Assembly: GCA_946567425.1 (NCBI GenBank) | Contig: CAMNXF010000010.1 | Coordinates: 1 to 64,000, forward strand | Source: an uncultured Clostridia bacterium | GTDB taxonomy: Bacteria; Bacillota; Clostridia; Oscillospirales; Ruminococcaceae | Direction: 5' to 3' | Length of the DNA stretch: 64,000 bases | In this document: positions 43,397 to 50,844 of the stretch, piece after piece | Numbering within the stretch: the first letter of the stretch is position 1 | How the letters are laid out: each line of letters opens with the position of its first letter | Translations under genes and position numbers: made by a program | The notes under the pieces: model-generated | Told to the model about the DNA's origin: nothing | Databases searched by the model: none | The model's input: only the letters and a program-made list of their open reading frames with translations

Positions 43397-44074
43397 TCAC
43401 TTGTTTTCATATTGAAGCGCGGAATTTGCAATTTTAACGTTCATTGTCCTGAACCGCCGCGCCGATACCGCGTACAGTATTACCGTTCCGACAGCCGCAG
43501 CCGCCGTGAATATCAGCGCCGCCGCCCATACGGGAACGCCAAAACCGCTACGTGTAAAAATGCCGCCGTCTGCTATCGAAACTATTGCTATCGGCACGAT
43601 AACGGCATACACCGCAAGAACTCCGCCGCCGAGCATGGTCGTCAAAAACGCGGAAAGCGAAAGCTGAAAAAAGCAGATTATCGCGCCGACGATCAGCACA
43701 TCCGCGACCTGAAAAGCCTCCGCGCCGATAATTCCCAGAAAGATAAAATACACGATCATCATTACGATTGAAATGCCGAGCGAGAGAATAAGCACAAACG
43801 TCGGCACGGATCTCGTGTACAGCTCCTTGGCTATCGGGAGCGAGCGCACCAATTTATTCGCGGCAACGTCGCGGCAGCCGCAGATCATACCCAGCTCCGA
43901 CATAAACACCGACGGGAAAAACAGGAATATCTTGGGGAAAAGGTAGTCCTCGCTGCCCATCACCTCGTGGAACACGAATGGCAGCACCGCGGACGCCGCC
44001 GACACAACTATCGAGCACCAGAAGAAAACCGGCATTTTTCTCCAACTCGCGAATAAAAATTTCAGCCCTTTCAT
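43397..44074 (-). CDS. ABC transporter permease-like membrane protein 2
   Basis: 225 residues from ATG 44074 (AAGGAGGACTAAC upstream). Six hydrophobic segments (for example FFWCSIVVSAASAVLPFVF and LILSLGISIVMMIVYFIFLG) fit an ABC-2-type permease. The loop KLVRSLPIAKELYTRS after the second helix is typical of these permeases. It pairs with the permease and ATPase upstream. Substrate unknown. Confidence 0.7.
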   Translation of the reverse strand: MKGLKFLFASWRKMPVFFWCSIVVSAASAVLPFVFHEVMGSEDYLFPKIFLFFPSVFMSELGMICGCRDVAANKLVRSLPIAKELYTRSVPTFVLILSLGISIVMMIVYFIFLGIIGAEAFQVADVLIVGAIICFFQLSLSAFLTTMLGGGVLAVYAVIVPIAIVSIADGGIFTRSGFGVPVWAAALIFTAAAAVGTVILYAVSARRFRTMNVKIANSALQYENK

Positions 44075-44075
44075 G

Positions 44076-44720
44076 TTAGTCCTCCTTGTTCCAGAGCTTT
44101 TCCGCCCTGAACGCAACAACGATAAGCGAGATTATGTAGAACACTGCCGTTACCGCGCAGACTATCACTGTAACGTTGAACGGCAGCTCAACAAAGCCCT
44201 CGCTGTCGTTTGCGCCCGCGTAAAAGCCGTATGCGAACCCGATCACGGCAAACACGGCGATACGTAACCAAGGCGCTTTTATTTGCCCCGTGAGGTTTAC
44301 CAGCCCGTTCATAAAAAGCAGCGTTACCGTCATTATGATAATGATGAAGTGCTGAAACAAAACGCCCCCTACCGCGGCGTAGAGCACTATCGGGATAAGC
44401 GACAGCATATTCGCGGCGATAATTCCGCGCCGAAAATGCTCCGCGCCGTCTGCTATGGAGCGGAAAAATCTGTACCCCGAATTTGTGCGCATAACTCCCG
44501 AAAAAACGTTGCATATCATGGCGTAGCACACTGCCGCGACAAGCGCGCCGCAGATCAGCGGCATTGATCCCGTCATAAATCCGCAGAACGCCTCGCTGTC
44601 CGAAACGCGTACTGCAACGCCCGTTCCCGCTAAGATCACCAAGTTTATCAGTATCAGAATAACGGTGTTTCTAAACTGGTTTATTCCGTGAAACAGTTTG
44701 TATGAATTGAAATATTTCAT
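44076..44720 (-). CDS. ABC transporter permease-like membrane protein 1
   Basis: 214 residues with about six hydrophobic segments (FRNTVILILINLVILAGTGV near the start, VTVIVCAVTAVFYIISLIVV near the end). The loop NSGYRFFRSIADGAEHFRRG is similar in position to that of the second permease. Its start overlaps the stop of the ATPase gene by 4 nt. It is part of the GntR-controlled transporter locus. Confidence 0.7.
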   Translation of the reverse strand: MKYFNSYKLFHGINQFRNTVILILINLVILAGTGVAVRVSDSEAFCGFMTGSMPLICGALVAAVCYAMICNVFSGVMRTNSGYRFFRSIADGAEHFRRGIIAANMLSLIPIVLYAAVGGVLFQHFIIIIMTVTLLFMNGLVNLTGQIKAPWLRIAVFAVIGFAYGFYAGANDSEGFVELPFNVTVIVCAVTAVFYIISLIVVAFRAEKLWNKED

Positions 44721-45601
44721 CGCTGTTCCTCCGCGTATTTCAACATTCCTATACTGAGCTGCTGGAGCGTGGGTCGTTCGCAGACCGCGCCTTCCGCCAA
44801 GAAACGGTTTTTGTGGGCGGCGAGCGCCAAGCCCTCGAACACCGTCTTGTTTACATTATGCGAGAGCATAAGCGCTCTTGAATTGTCGTAATCGGCTGCG
44901 TCTCCGCGCACTATCACATATTTGTCCTTTAAATCCTCGACGAAGCCCTGTTCGATTATTCTGCCCTTATCCATAAATATCGCGTAGTCGGCGGCGTTTT
45001 CCATATCGGCGATATTGTGCGTGGAGAACAGTATCGACTTTTCGCCGTCGCCGTCCTCGAGATAGCCGCGCATTCTGTCACAGAGCCTGTCGCGCATAAG
45101 CGGGTCGAGCGAGCTGCCCGGCTCGTCAAGTATCAGCAAATCGGTATCCCTCGCGAACACCGCCGCAAGCGCTGTTCTCATGCGGTTTCCGTCCGACTGC
45201 TTGTACATCGGCTGAGATTTCGGCGTGTGCTCGTCGTCGACCTCGAGCTCGCGGCAAAGCGCGTTGAAGCGTTCGCGGTCGAATTTCTCATATGCCAGCG
45301 ACATCGCCTCTGCTATATCCTTTGCTTTCCAAGCCGCGGGGAAGAATCCCTGCGCCGCGCAGTAGCCTATCCGTTCGCGGAGCGCCGCGCTGTCTATGTC
45401 CTTGTACTCGCCGAAATATGTGACATCGCCCGCGTTCGCGTGAATAACGCCGCACAACAGGTCGATAAGCGTGGTCTTGCCCGCGCCGTTCGCGCCGATG
45501 AGCGCGGTCGCGAATCCCTTTGGCAGCTCGAAATCGAGCGCCCCGAGCGTGAATTTGCTGTATTTTTTCGTAAGTCCCTTTGACGTTAAGATCGTATCCA
45601 T
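44717..45601 (-). CDS. ABC transporter ATP-binding protein
   Basis: 294 residues from ATG 45601. Walker A LIGANGAGKTTLIDLLCG, the ABC signature as QSDGNRMRTALAAVFARD (a divergent LSGGQ, reading SDGNR), Walker B LLILDEPGSSLDP, and the H-loop LFSTHNIADME are all present. It drives an ABC-2-type exporter with the two permeases that follow. This arrangement with a YtrA-type GntR regulator is known for exporters induced by cell-wall-active compounds, which suggests, but does not show, such a role here. Confidence 0.9.
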   Translation of the reverse strand: MDTILTSKGLTKKYSKFTLGALDFELPKGFATALIGANGAGKTTLIDLLCGVIHANAGDVTYFGEYKDIDSAALRERIGYCAAQGFFPAAWKAKDIAEAMSLAYEKFDRERFNALCRELEVDDEHTPKSQPMYKQSDGNRMRTALAAVFARDTDLLILDEPGSSLDPLMRDRLCDRMRGYLEDGDGEKSILFSTHNIADMENAADYAIFMDKGRIIEQGFVEDLKDKYVIVRGDAADYDNSRALMLSHNVNKTVFEGLALAAHKNRFLAEGAVCERPTLQQLSIGMLKYAEEQR

Positions 45602-45619
45602 ACGCTTCACCCCGTTACA

Positions 45620-45850
45620 TCATTCGAATTTGTACGCCGCCGCTTTGTCCGCAAACGCCGCGTACACCTTTTCAAGCGCGTCCATCGCTGTCTTTTCGTC
45701 GGGAAATGCGGCGGCGATGATCACAGCGCCAAAGCCGTCGGGTTTCGCGAGTATCACATATTTTGCGTCCTTTCCTCCGCCCAGATTTCTCTCAACCGTA
45801 AACAATGCTGCGTCTACGACGCTCTTTCTGTCCTGTGAATAAATCAACAT
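45620..45850 (-). CDS. Small conserved protein, unknown
   Basis: 76 residues with an AAGGAG site. Soluble, alpha/beta (SVVDAALFTVERNLGGGKDAK, then FPDEKTAMDALEKVYAAFAD). It lies 18 nt before the ABC ATPase and is probably in the same operon. Similar short proteins seem common in gut Firmicutes, but I know no function. Confidence 0.65.
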   Translation of the reverse strand: MLIYSQDRKSVVDAALFTVERNLGGGKDAKYVILAKPDGFGAVIIAAAFPDEKTAMDALEKVYAAFADKAAAYKFE

Positions 45851-45868
45851 CTTAATTCTCCTTATCTG

Positions 45869-46011
45869 AAAGGCAAAAGCTCGCCTTTATTTAAAAGGCA
45901 AAAGCTCGCACCGCTCACTTCGTTCGCTAGCCAACGGCAACTCCTCCGCTCTCTTCGCTCTCTTCGTCGTCACCGTTGCTTGCGACTTTTGCCGCTGCAC
46001 CCACGCAGCCG
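45869..46011. repeat. Palindromic intergenic repeat, copy A
   Basis: The 16-mer AAAGGCAAAAGCTCGC occurs twice (45869-45884, 45894-45909). The second copy pairs with GCGACTTTTGCC (45982-45993), closing a unit of about 100 bp that contains GCTCACTTCGTTCGC (45913-45927) and an inner CAACGG/CCGTTG pair. The copy at 62950-63061, in the opposite orientation, has the same ends and the same 15-mer at a similar distance. Confidence 0.7.
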
Positions 46012-46039
46012 TGACGATTGGCCGGCGGCTTTTACGTCC

Positions 46040-46405
46040 TTAAATCTCATATAGCACCGTTATCATTTTGATAAGCTCCTCGCGGGAAACTCCCGCCAGT
46101 TTTGCGCTTTCCATAGCGTTCTGCAAATGCTGCTCGAGCAGCCGCAGATGCTGTTCGCGCACCATTTCCCTGTCCTGCGGGTTGACAATGTACCCCTTGC
46201 CCTGCACGGGAGATATCAGCCCCTCCTCGGACAGCTGCTCGTAGGCTTTCATCGTCGTGATAACGCTGATCTTCAAGTCCTTTGCCAATCCGCGTATCGA
46301 CGGCAGATATTCGCCCTCGGCGATAACGCCGTTCATAATATCGTCCTTGAACTGCGCGGCTATCTGCTTATAAATAGGCACGTCGCTGTTCTGCAAGATT
46401 TTCAT
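46040..46405 (-). CDS. GntR family regulator (YtrA type)
   Basis: 121 residues. The winged helix-turn-helix fills the first 70 (VPIYKQIAAQFKDDIMNGVI, LPSIRGLAKDLKISVITTMK) and a short helical tail follows, as in YtrA. I start at ATG 46405 (GGGAGGTG upstream) although the frame continues upstream into a membrane protein: the regulator has its own consensus promoter, a palindrome over its -10 box and a terminator before it. It probably represses itself and the ABC genes downstream. Confidence 0.88.
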   Translation of the reverse strand: MKILQNSDVPIYKQIAAQFKDDIMNGVIAEGEYLPSIRGLAKDLKISVITTMKAYEQLSEEGLISPVQGKGYIVNPQDREMVREQHLRLLEQHLQNAMESAKLAGVSREELIKMITVLYEI

Positions 46406-46445
46406 CTGTTCACCTCCCTGTTTATAGTGTTCATATGTTATATAT

Positions 46446-46476
46446 ACAGTATATACTGTTTGAAACAATTTGTCAA
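46446..46476 (-). promoter_or_regulatory. Promoter and operator of the GntR gene
   Basis: On the minus strand, TTGACA (46471-46476), a 17-nt spacer and TATACT (46448-46453). The perfect 14-bp palindrome ACAGTATATACTGT (46446-46459) covers the -10 box, a likely operator for the GntR protein. Confidence 0.85.
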
Positions 46477-46485
46477 GGGGTTTTG

Positions 46486-46527
46486 AGAAAAAATTAAAAA
46501 AAATTTCCCCGAGACTTGCTCGGGGAA
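46486..46527 (-). terminator. Terminator after the membrane protein, inside the fused frame
   Basis: On the minus strand TTCCCCGAG (46527-46519 on the plus strand as CTCGGGGAA) pairs with CTCGGGGAA over 9 bp with a 5-nt loop, followed by a long T-rich tract. It lies within the open frame that joins the membrane protein to the GntR gene, which argues that the two are separate genes. Confidence 0.88.
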
Positions 46528-46542
46528 CAATATCAAGCTTTT

Positions 46543-47344
46543 TTAATTTCCGCGCTTTTTTGTACTTGACCGCCGCCCATACGATATCGGTGGCGAGGAT
46601 CACCGCCCACGCGATAATATTGAAGTACCATTCGCTTAACAACAGATCGGAATAAAACAATGAGTTATGCTTTACGGCGACCGACCTTATGTTTATGGTG
46701 AGCTTTACAATTCCGACAACGCCGATAAGTATATTGTTTATGAACCGCTTTTCCAACAGTCTGTCGGCGAATATCCCGATCATATTTGCGGTCTCCGCGA
46801 GAATAACGATATTTAACGCGGAAAAAATCATTGACGCGAACGATGTTAGCAGGAACTCATATAAGAATAAAAACATAAGCAAATACGCCGCCGCGTCAAG
46901 CACGCCCAACGCCGCATTCGCGATAAGGTGCGGTAGAAACGCTTTGAGCGTAAGATCGTCGGACGGGAGCGCCCCGTGGTGCTCGCGCCACACAAGCACG
47001 AGCTTCGCGGCGGCGCTGCCGAGATTTATAAGCAGCGACCTCACCGCGACTACGCCGAACGCGTCGTAAAATATCGTCGGCGCTTGGGGACGCAGCTCTT
47101 TCGTGTACAGGCAGAACAGTGCGTACACTCCCAGTATCAGCGCCGCAGAGACCGCCGCTCCGATATTTGAGGCGTAGCGCGCGCCTTTCCCGACGCGTGT
47201 GCCGATAAGTTCTCCTGCAAGCACTATCGCAAGCGTCACTGCCCAGATGATCGGCACAAAAAGAATGTTCATATATGTGTAACTTCCCAGCCAAAACAGC
47301 ATTGAAAAAGCGGTAAGGATAGTTATGTACGGTATTTTTTTCAT
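46543..47344 (-). CDS. Integral membrane protein with a likely homopolymer frameshift at its 3' end
   Basis: About 266 residues with seven to eight hydrophobic segments (for example FVPIIWAVTLAIVLAGELIG and LIANAALGVLDAAAYLLMFL). No family recognised. In the sequence as given the frame runs on through a terminator into the GntR gene, making 434 codons. If the run of six A on the coding strand (46561-46556) were five, the protein would end YKKRGN and stop at 46543, 16 nt before the terminator stem. I think this is the true end, and that the fusion is a sequencing error or a recent mutation. AAGGAG ribosome site and consensus-like promoter. Confidence 0.65.
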
Positions 47345-47376
47345 GGCGAACTCCTTTTGGCGCGGCGATTTGTTTT

Positions 47377-47405
47377 ATTATAACATATTTTCCGAAATTT
47401 TACAA
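47377..47405 (-). promoter_or_regulatory. Promoter of the membrane protein upstream of GntR
   Basis: On the minus strand, TTGTAA (47400-47405), a 17-nt spacer and TATAAT (47377-47382), 33 nt before the ATG at 47344. Confidence 0.7.
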
Positions 47406-47425
47406 GTGAAAAAAATTTTTTTCGA

Positions 47426-47448
47426 CCGCAACCTTGCGGCATTTTTTT
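47426..47448 (+). promoter_or_regulatory. Terminator-like hairpin in the leader of sigma factor 2
   Basis: CCGCA and TGCGG (within 47426-47439) form a short stem followed by CA and seven T, 50 nt before the ribosome site of the sigma gene. It may attenuate the sigma factor or end a transcript coming from the left. The stem is short, so confidence is low. Confidence 0.35.
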
Positions 47449-47497
47449 CCTACTACATAAGTGAAGCGCTTCTTAAATACGGCAGCGAGGTGATAAA

Positions 47498-48049
47498 ATG
47501 GAAGACGCAAACATTATAGAGTTGTTTTTTCAGCGCAGTGAGCAGGCGATCTCCGAGACGGCGGCGAAATACGGCAGGCTCTGCGAAAGTGTTGCATACC
47601 GCATTATCGGCATACGCGAGGATGCCGAGGAATGCGTCAACGATACATATTTAAACGTATGGAACTCCGTTCCGCCCAAGAGACCCGACAATTTCAGGGC
47701 TTTCATTTGCAGAATAACGCGCAATCTTTCGCTTACGAGGGTAAAATATTACGCCGCGAAAAAACGCACTCCCGAAAGTCTTGTTTCGTTCTCGGAGCTT
47801 GAGGGAACGTTCGCCGACCATACGCAGTTTTCCGACGGCGGCGAGGAGCTGGGCAGGGCGATGAGCGACTTTCTCCGCACGCAGTCCGCCGACGCGCGAA
47901 ATGTGTTTATGCGGCGGTACTGGTTTCTGGAATCCGTCGAGGACATATCGAAACGGTACGCGTTCAGTCAGAGCAAGGTGAAGTCGCTGCTTTTCAGAAC
48001 GCGCGAGCGGCTGAAAAAGTATCTCGAAAAGGAGGGCATAGAAATATGA
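47498..48049 (+). CDS. ECF-like sigma factor 2
   Basis: 183 residues with a GAGGTG site. It is a paralogue of the factors at 30341 and 54361: EDANIIELFFQRSEQAISE at the start, DAEECVNDTYLNVWNSVPP in region 2, FMRRYWFLESVEDISKRYA and LLFRTRERLKKYLEKEGIEI in region 4. It should redirect RNA polymerase under control of the membrane protein encoded next, whose ATG overlaps its stop codon (ATGA). Confidence 0.88.
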   Translation: MEDANIIELFFQRSEQAISETAAKYGRLCESVAYRIIGIREDAEECVNDTYLNVWNSVPPKRPDNFRAFICRITRNLSLTRVKYYAAKKRTPESLVSFSELEGTFADHTQFSDGGEELGRAMSDFLRTQSADARNVFMRRYWFLESVEDISKRYAFSQSKVKSLLFRTRERLKKYLEKEGIEI

Positions 48050-49176
48050 ACGAATACAAGCTGATTTACGGCGCGGGCTTTATCGACGGCGATCTGGTCT
48101 GCGAAGCGATAGACTACAAGCCTAAAAAAATATCCCTTGCGCCCTGGGCGTGCGCGGCGGCAGCGGTCGTTGTCGTTGCGGGAGCGTTCGCGGTATGGTC
48201 GCGCGGTCTCGGGAAAGTGCCCGTGGACAGCAGCATTCCGGGCACAAGCACCGCGAGCGGCGATTTCCCGCAATTCAGCACCACAAGCGAATACCCGTCG
48301 AACTCTTCGGGCAATATTATGCACGGCACGGCTCACGGGAACAATACGAGCGATTATCACCCGTCAAGCTTTTCGGGCGGCACGAGCAATTGCGATCCGG
48401 GGTACTCGACGAGCGAGCCGAGCGGCGGCGAACACTCGGCAAGCAGTTCGAGCGTTTCCACGAGCGACATTTCCGTTGGGTCTGATCCCGGTTTAACGGA
48501 CAATCCCGCGTATACCGACCAATTCGAGGGCTTTGCCGAAGAAAACCCTGCCGCATACGGTCCTCCACCCACCTGCGAGGAGATAATGAATAATCTCGCT
48601 CCCCGTTCCGACTACCCGGAATATAACGTGGACTCGTTCTATATTGTCGAGGTAATAAGCGCGCTCCCGAACGAAAAGTATATGGAGATGGCGGGCTGGA
48701 GAGACGGGTATTACGACACGGTATATCACGTTCGTCTGGTGGAGGATCTTATAAGCGGCGAGAAGCTCGACCGCTCCGTATGCGTGCGTTTGCCTGCGGG
48801 TCTGGGCGCGTGCATTCAGACGCAGGGCGACCCGACCTACGCGCCCGGGGAGAGGTTCGCAGCCGTACTGACAAAGCCGTGCGAGGGGTATGATTTTGTT
48901 ATGACGGTATGCGACTACGCGCTGAGATACGATCTTCCTCAGCAGGCGTTCACCGAAAAAGACGAGGAAACCATGCTCTATTTCAGGGGCAGAGGCTTGG
49001 CGCGCAGTCCGATAGCCGATTTGCCGTTTGACGCTGAGGAGATAAACATCACCTCGACGTTCAGCACTCCGCAAAATCCCGCGACCTATATTCAGAAGAT
49101 CGCGCTCGGCGACCTTGTTGAATTTCTTCGAGAAGAATGGCAGAAAAGGGGAATATCCTCGCACTTTGAAAATTGA
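48046..49176 (+). CDS. Single-pass membrane protein, putative anti-sigma partner 2
   Basis: 376 residues. The short cytoplasmic head carries GAGFIDGDLVCEAIDYKP, the motif shared with the partners of sigma 1 and 3. One transmembrane segment follows (WACAAAAVVVVAGAFAVW, about 34-51), then a Ser/Thr/Gly-rich linker of about 100 residues like those of surface proteins, and an extracellular domain (YNVDSFYIVEVISALPNEKY, APGERFAAVLTKPCEGYDF). It overlaps the sigma gene by 4 nt. I infer an anti-sigma or signal-sensing role; the domain itself is unknown. Confidence 0.7.
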   Translation: MNEYKLIYGAGFIDGDLVCEAIDYKPKKISLAPWACAAAAVVVVAGAFAVWSRGLGKVPVDSSIPGTSTASGDFPQFSTTSEYPSNSSGNIMHGTAHGNNTSDYHPSSFSGGTSNCDPGYSTSEPSGGEHSASSSSVSTSDISVGSDPGLTDNPAYTDQFEGFAEENPAAYGPPPTCEEIMNNLAPRSDYPEYNVDSFYIVEVISALPNEKYMEMAGWRDGYYDTVYHVRLVEDLISGEKLDRSVCVRLPAGLGACIQTQGDPTYAPGERFAAVLTKPCEGYDFVMTVCDYALRYDLPQQAFTEKDEETMLYFRGRGLARSPIADLPFDAEEINITSTFSTPQNPATYIQKIALGDLVEFLREEWQKRGISSHFEN

Positions 49177-49185
49177 CATATAACG

Positions 49186-49216
49186 ATACCGCGCACAAAA
49201 GGCTTGTGCGCGGTAT
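49186..49216 (+). terminator. Long hairpin after sigma pair 2
   Basis: A perfect 13-bp stem (ATACCGCGCACAA 49186-49198, TTGTGCGCGGTAT 49204-49216) with a 5-nt loop, 9 nt after the stop of the partner gene. There is no T-run after it, and its right arm touches the -35 box of the next promoter, so it may be a terminator or a binding site. Confidence 0.5.
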
Positions 49217-49244
49217 TGACTTTGCCGCCGTGCTGTGCTATAAT
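49216..49244 (+). promoter_or_regulatory. Promoter of the 199-residue unknown protein
   Basis: TTGACT (49216-49221), a 17-nt spacer and TATAAT (49239-49244), 30 nt before the TTG start at 49275. Confidence 0.8.
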
Positions 49245-49274
49245 AAGATAAAATATTTGGCGGAGGTTACGGCA

Positions 49275-49874
49275 TTGACAACGGAAACGGAGATTGTAAA
49301 AATTCAGGTTCAGTCCACGGGCAGAGCGGAAATTCTGCTTGAGGAGAACGATTATCTGATAGTAAAATGGACTGTACCGCTTGAAAGCGGCGGCGTTAAA
49401 ACGGAATTCAGCTTTGAGGCATATGCATACGCCGCATCGGGTATGGCGAACGACTACCCGTGGTCGTGCAGAATAACCGAAGAACAGGCTTTGTATTTTG
49501 TCGGACACGTTGACGAGGCGACGGAATATTTTAAATCAAAGCACCATTATTTTCACACGGAAATAAGAGAGGTCAGCTTTGACGATATACGCAGCATTGA
49601 CAAGGACGTTATCCGCTTTAAGGACGGACATTCGGTCACATGGCGCGAATGCGTTTTCAACTTTAACCGTCTTCACCCCGGCAGCAAATACAAATGCGTC
49701 GGCGACCGCGACATCACCTCCGAGCCGCCCTACATCGAGCTTTACAGCGTTTACGTTCACGACAGGATACTGTTTGGAGATATACGTCTTACCCAAAAGC
49801 AGAACATTGATAATTTTCACAGGCTGCAAAAACAAATACAGGATCTCGGTTATACAACCTTTGACCTGAGTTAA
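49275..49874 (+). CDS. Soluble protein of unknown function, 199 residues
   Basis: Start at TTG 49275: GGAGG lies 8 nt upstream and the promoter at 49216-49244 excludes the upstream ATG at 49173. The protein is soluble and rich in aromatic and acidic residues (LEENDYLIVKWTVPLESGG, FNFNRLHPGSKYKCVGDRD). It shows no signal peptide, helix-turn-helix or known catalytic motif. It is followed after 11 nt by another unknown protein and then a hydrolase, likely one operon. Confidence 0.65.
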   Translation: MTTETEIVKIQVQSTGRAEILLEENDYLIVKWTVPLESGGVKTEFSFEAYAYAASGMANDYPWSCRITEEQALYFVGHVDEATEYFKSKHHYFHTEIREVSFDDIRSIDKDVIRFKDGHSVTWRECVFNFNRLHPGSKYKCVGDRDITSEPPYIELYSVYVHDRILFGDIRLTQKQNIDNFHRLQKQIQDLGYTTFDLS

Positions 49875-49885
49875 AGGAGAACATC

Positions 49886-50224
49886 ATGAAAATAAAAATA
49901 CAGACCGACGCCGACAGCCTGACGTTGGAAAATGACAGAATACGCGCGTTTTCCGACGGAACGGAATATTTTTTCGGACTTTCCGAAATTGAAGCGCTTC
50001 TCATCATCACAAGCGACCTCGGACCGCTCTATGACGATATGTGCCTTGCGGTAAGGATAAATTCGGAAACGGCGATATTCATTATGTCTGAACACCCGTG
50101 CTACACGCCGTTTCTGTTCGACGGGATTGGCAAGGTTCTGGAAATAGACTTCAACGCGATAATCGAGGCCTCGGCTTGCACAGAAAATCACGTATTTTCT
50201 ATTTACAAAAGGAGCGCGTCATGA
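49886..50224 (+). CDS. Small soluble protein of unknown function
   Basis: 112 residues with an AAAGGAGA site. Soluble, acidic (DADSLTLENDRIRAFSDGTE, then EIDFNAIIEASACTENHVFS). No motif recognised. Its stop overlaps the start of the following hydrolase (ATGA), so the two are translationally coupled. Confidence 0.65.
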   Translation: MKIKIQTDADSLTLENDRIRAFSDGTEYFFGLSEIEALLIITSDLGPLYDDMCLAVRINSETAIFIMSEHPCYTPFLFDGIGKVLEIDFNAIIEASACTENHVFSIYKRSAS

Positions 50225-50844
50225 ACCTTATTTTAGTTCACGGTCTGGGGCAGAGCGCGGCGGCTTGGGATATGACCGTGCGCGAGTTCCCCGAAGGGAT
50301 TTCGGCGGTTTGTCCCGAGTTGTCCGGAATGTATAAAGGCGGCGGTTATAACAGTTTGTATTCTGCGTTTTGTGAATACTGTGGAGACTTTCCCGAGCCG
50401 CTTGATTTGTGCGGCTTGTCGCTCGGCGCGGTTTTGGCGCTTAATTACGCAGCCGATTTCCCCGACAGGGTCAGGTCGTTGGTTCTGATTGCGGGGCAGT
50501 ATAAAGTTCCCAAAGCGCTTATGAAATTTCAGGGGCTTATTTTCCGCTTTATGCCGAAAAAAGCCTTTGAGGGAACGGGTTTCGGCAAGTCCGACTTTAT
50601 AGAATTAAACGGCTCAATGGCAGGGCTGGACTTCACCGATAAACTTAAGAATGTTACTGCCAACGTTCTTGTCTCGATTGGCGGACGCGACAAGCCCAAC
50701 GCCGGGGCGGCAAATGAAATGTCAAAGCTGCTGGCCTGCGATTTGAATATTATACCCGATTCGGGGCACGAGGTCAACCTTGACGACCCGAAAACACTCG
50801 CAGAGGTTTTGACGACGTTTTACGACCGATCCAGGCTGCTTTAG
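50221..50844 (+). CDS. Alpha/beta hydrolase
   Basis: 207 residues from ATG 50221, which overlaps the stop of the previous gene. LILVHGLGQSAAAWD carries the oxyanion loop, LCGLSLGAVLALNYAADFPD the nucleophile Ser (GLSLG), SIGGRDKPNAGAA the acid region and IIPDSGHEVNLDDP the catalytic His. It is a small cytoplasmic esterase-like enzyme of unknown substrate. It is convergent with the FAD-Rieske gene, overlapping it by 4 nt. Confidence 0.85.
   Translation: MNLILVHGLGQSAAAWDMTVREFPEGISAVCPELSGMYKGGGYNSLYSAFCEYCGDFPEPLDLCGLSLGAVLALNYAADFPDRVRSLVLIAGQYKVPKALMKFQGLIFRFMPKKAFEGTGFGKSDFIELNGSMAGLDFTDKLKNVTANVLVSIGGRDKPNAGAANEMSKLLACDLNIIPDSGHEVNLDDPKTLAEVLTTFYDRSRLL

Noticed and set aside
46040..47344. 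A single 434-residue membrane-GntR fusion protein
   Set aside because: An intrinsic terminator, a consensus promoter, an operator palindrome and a ribosome site all lie between the two halves, and a one-base change restores a stop.
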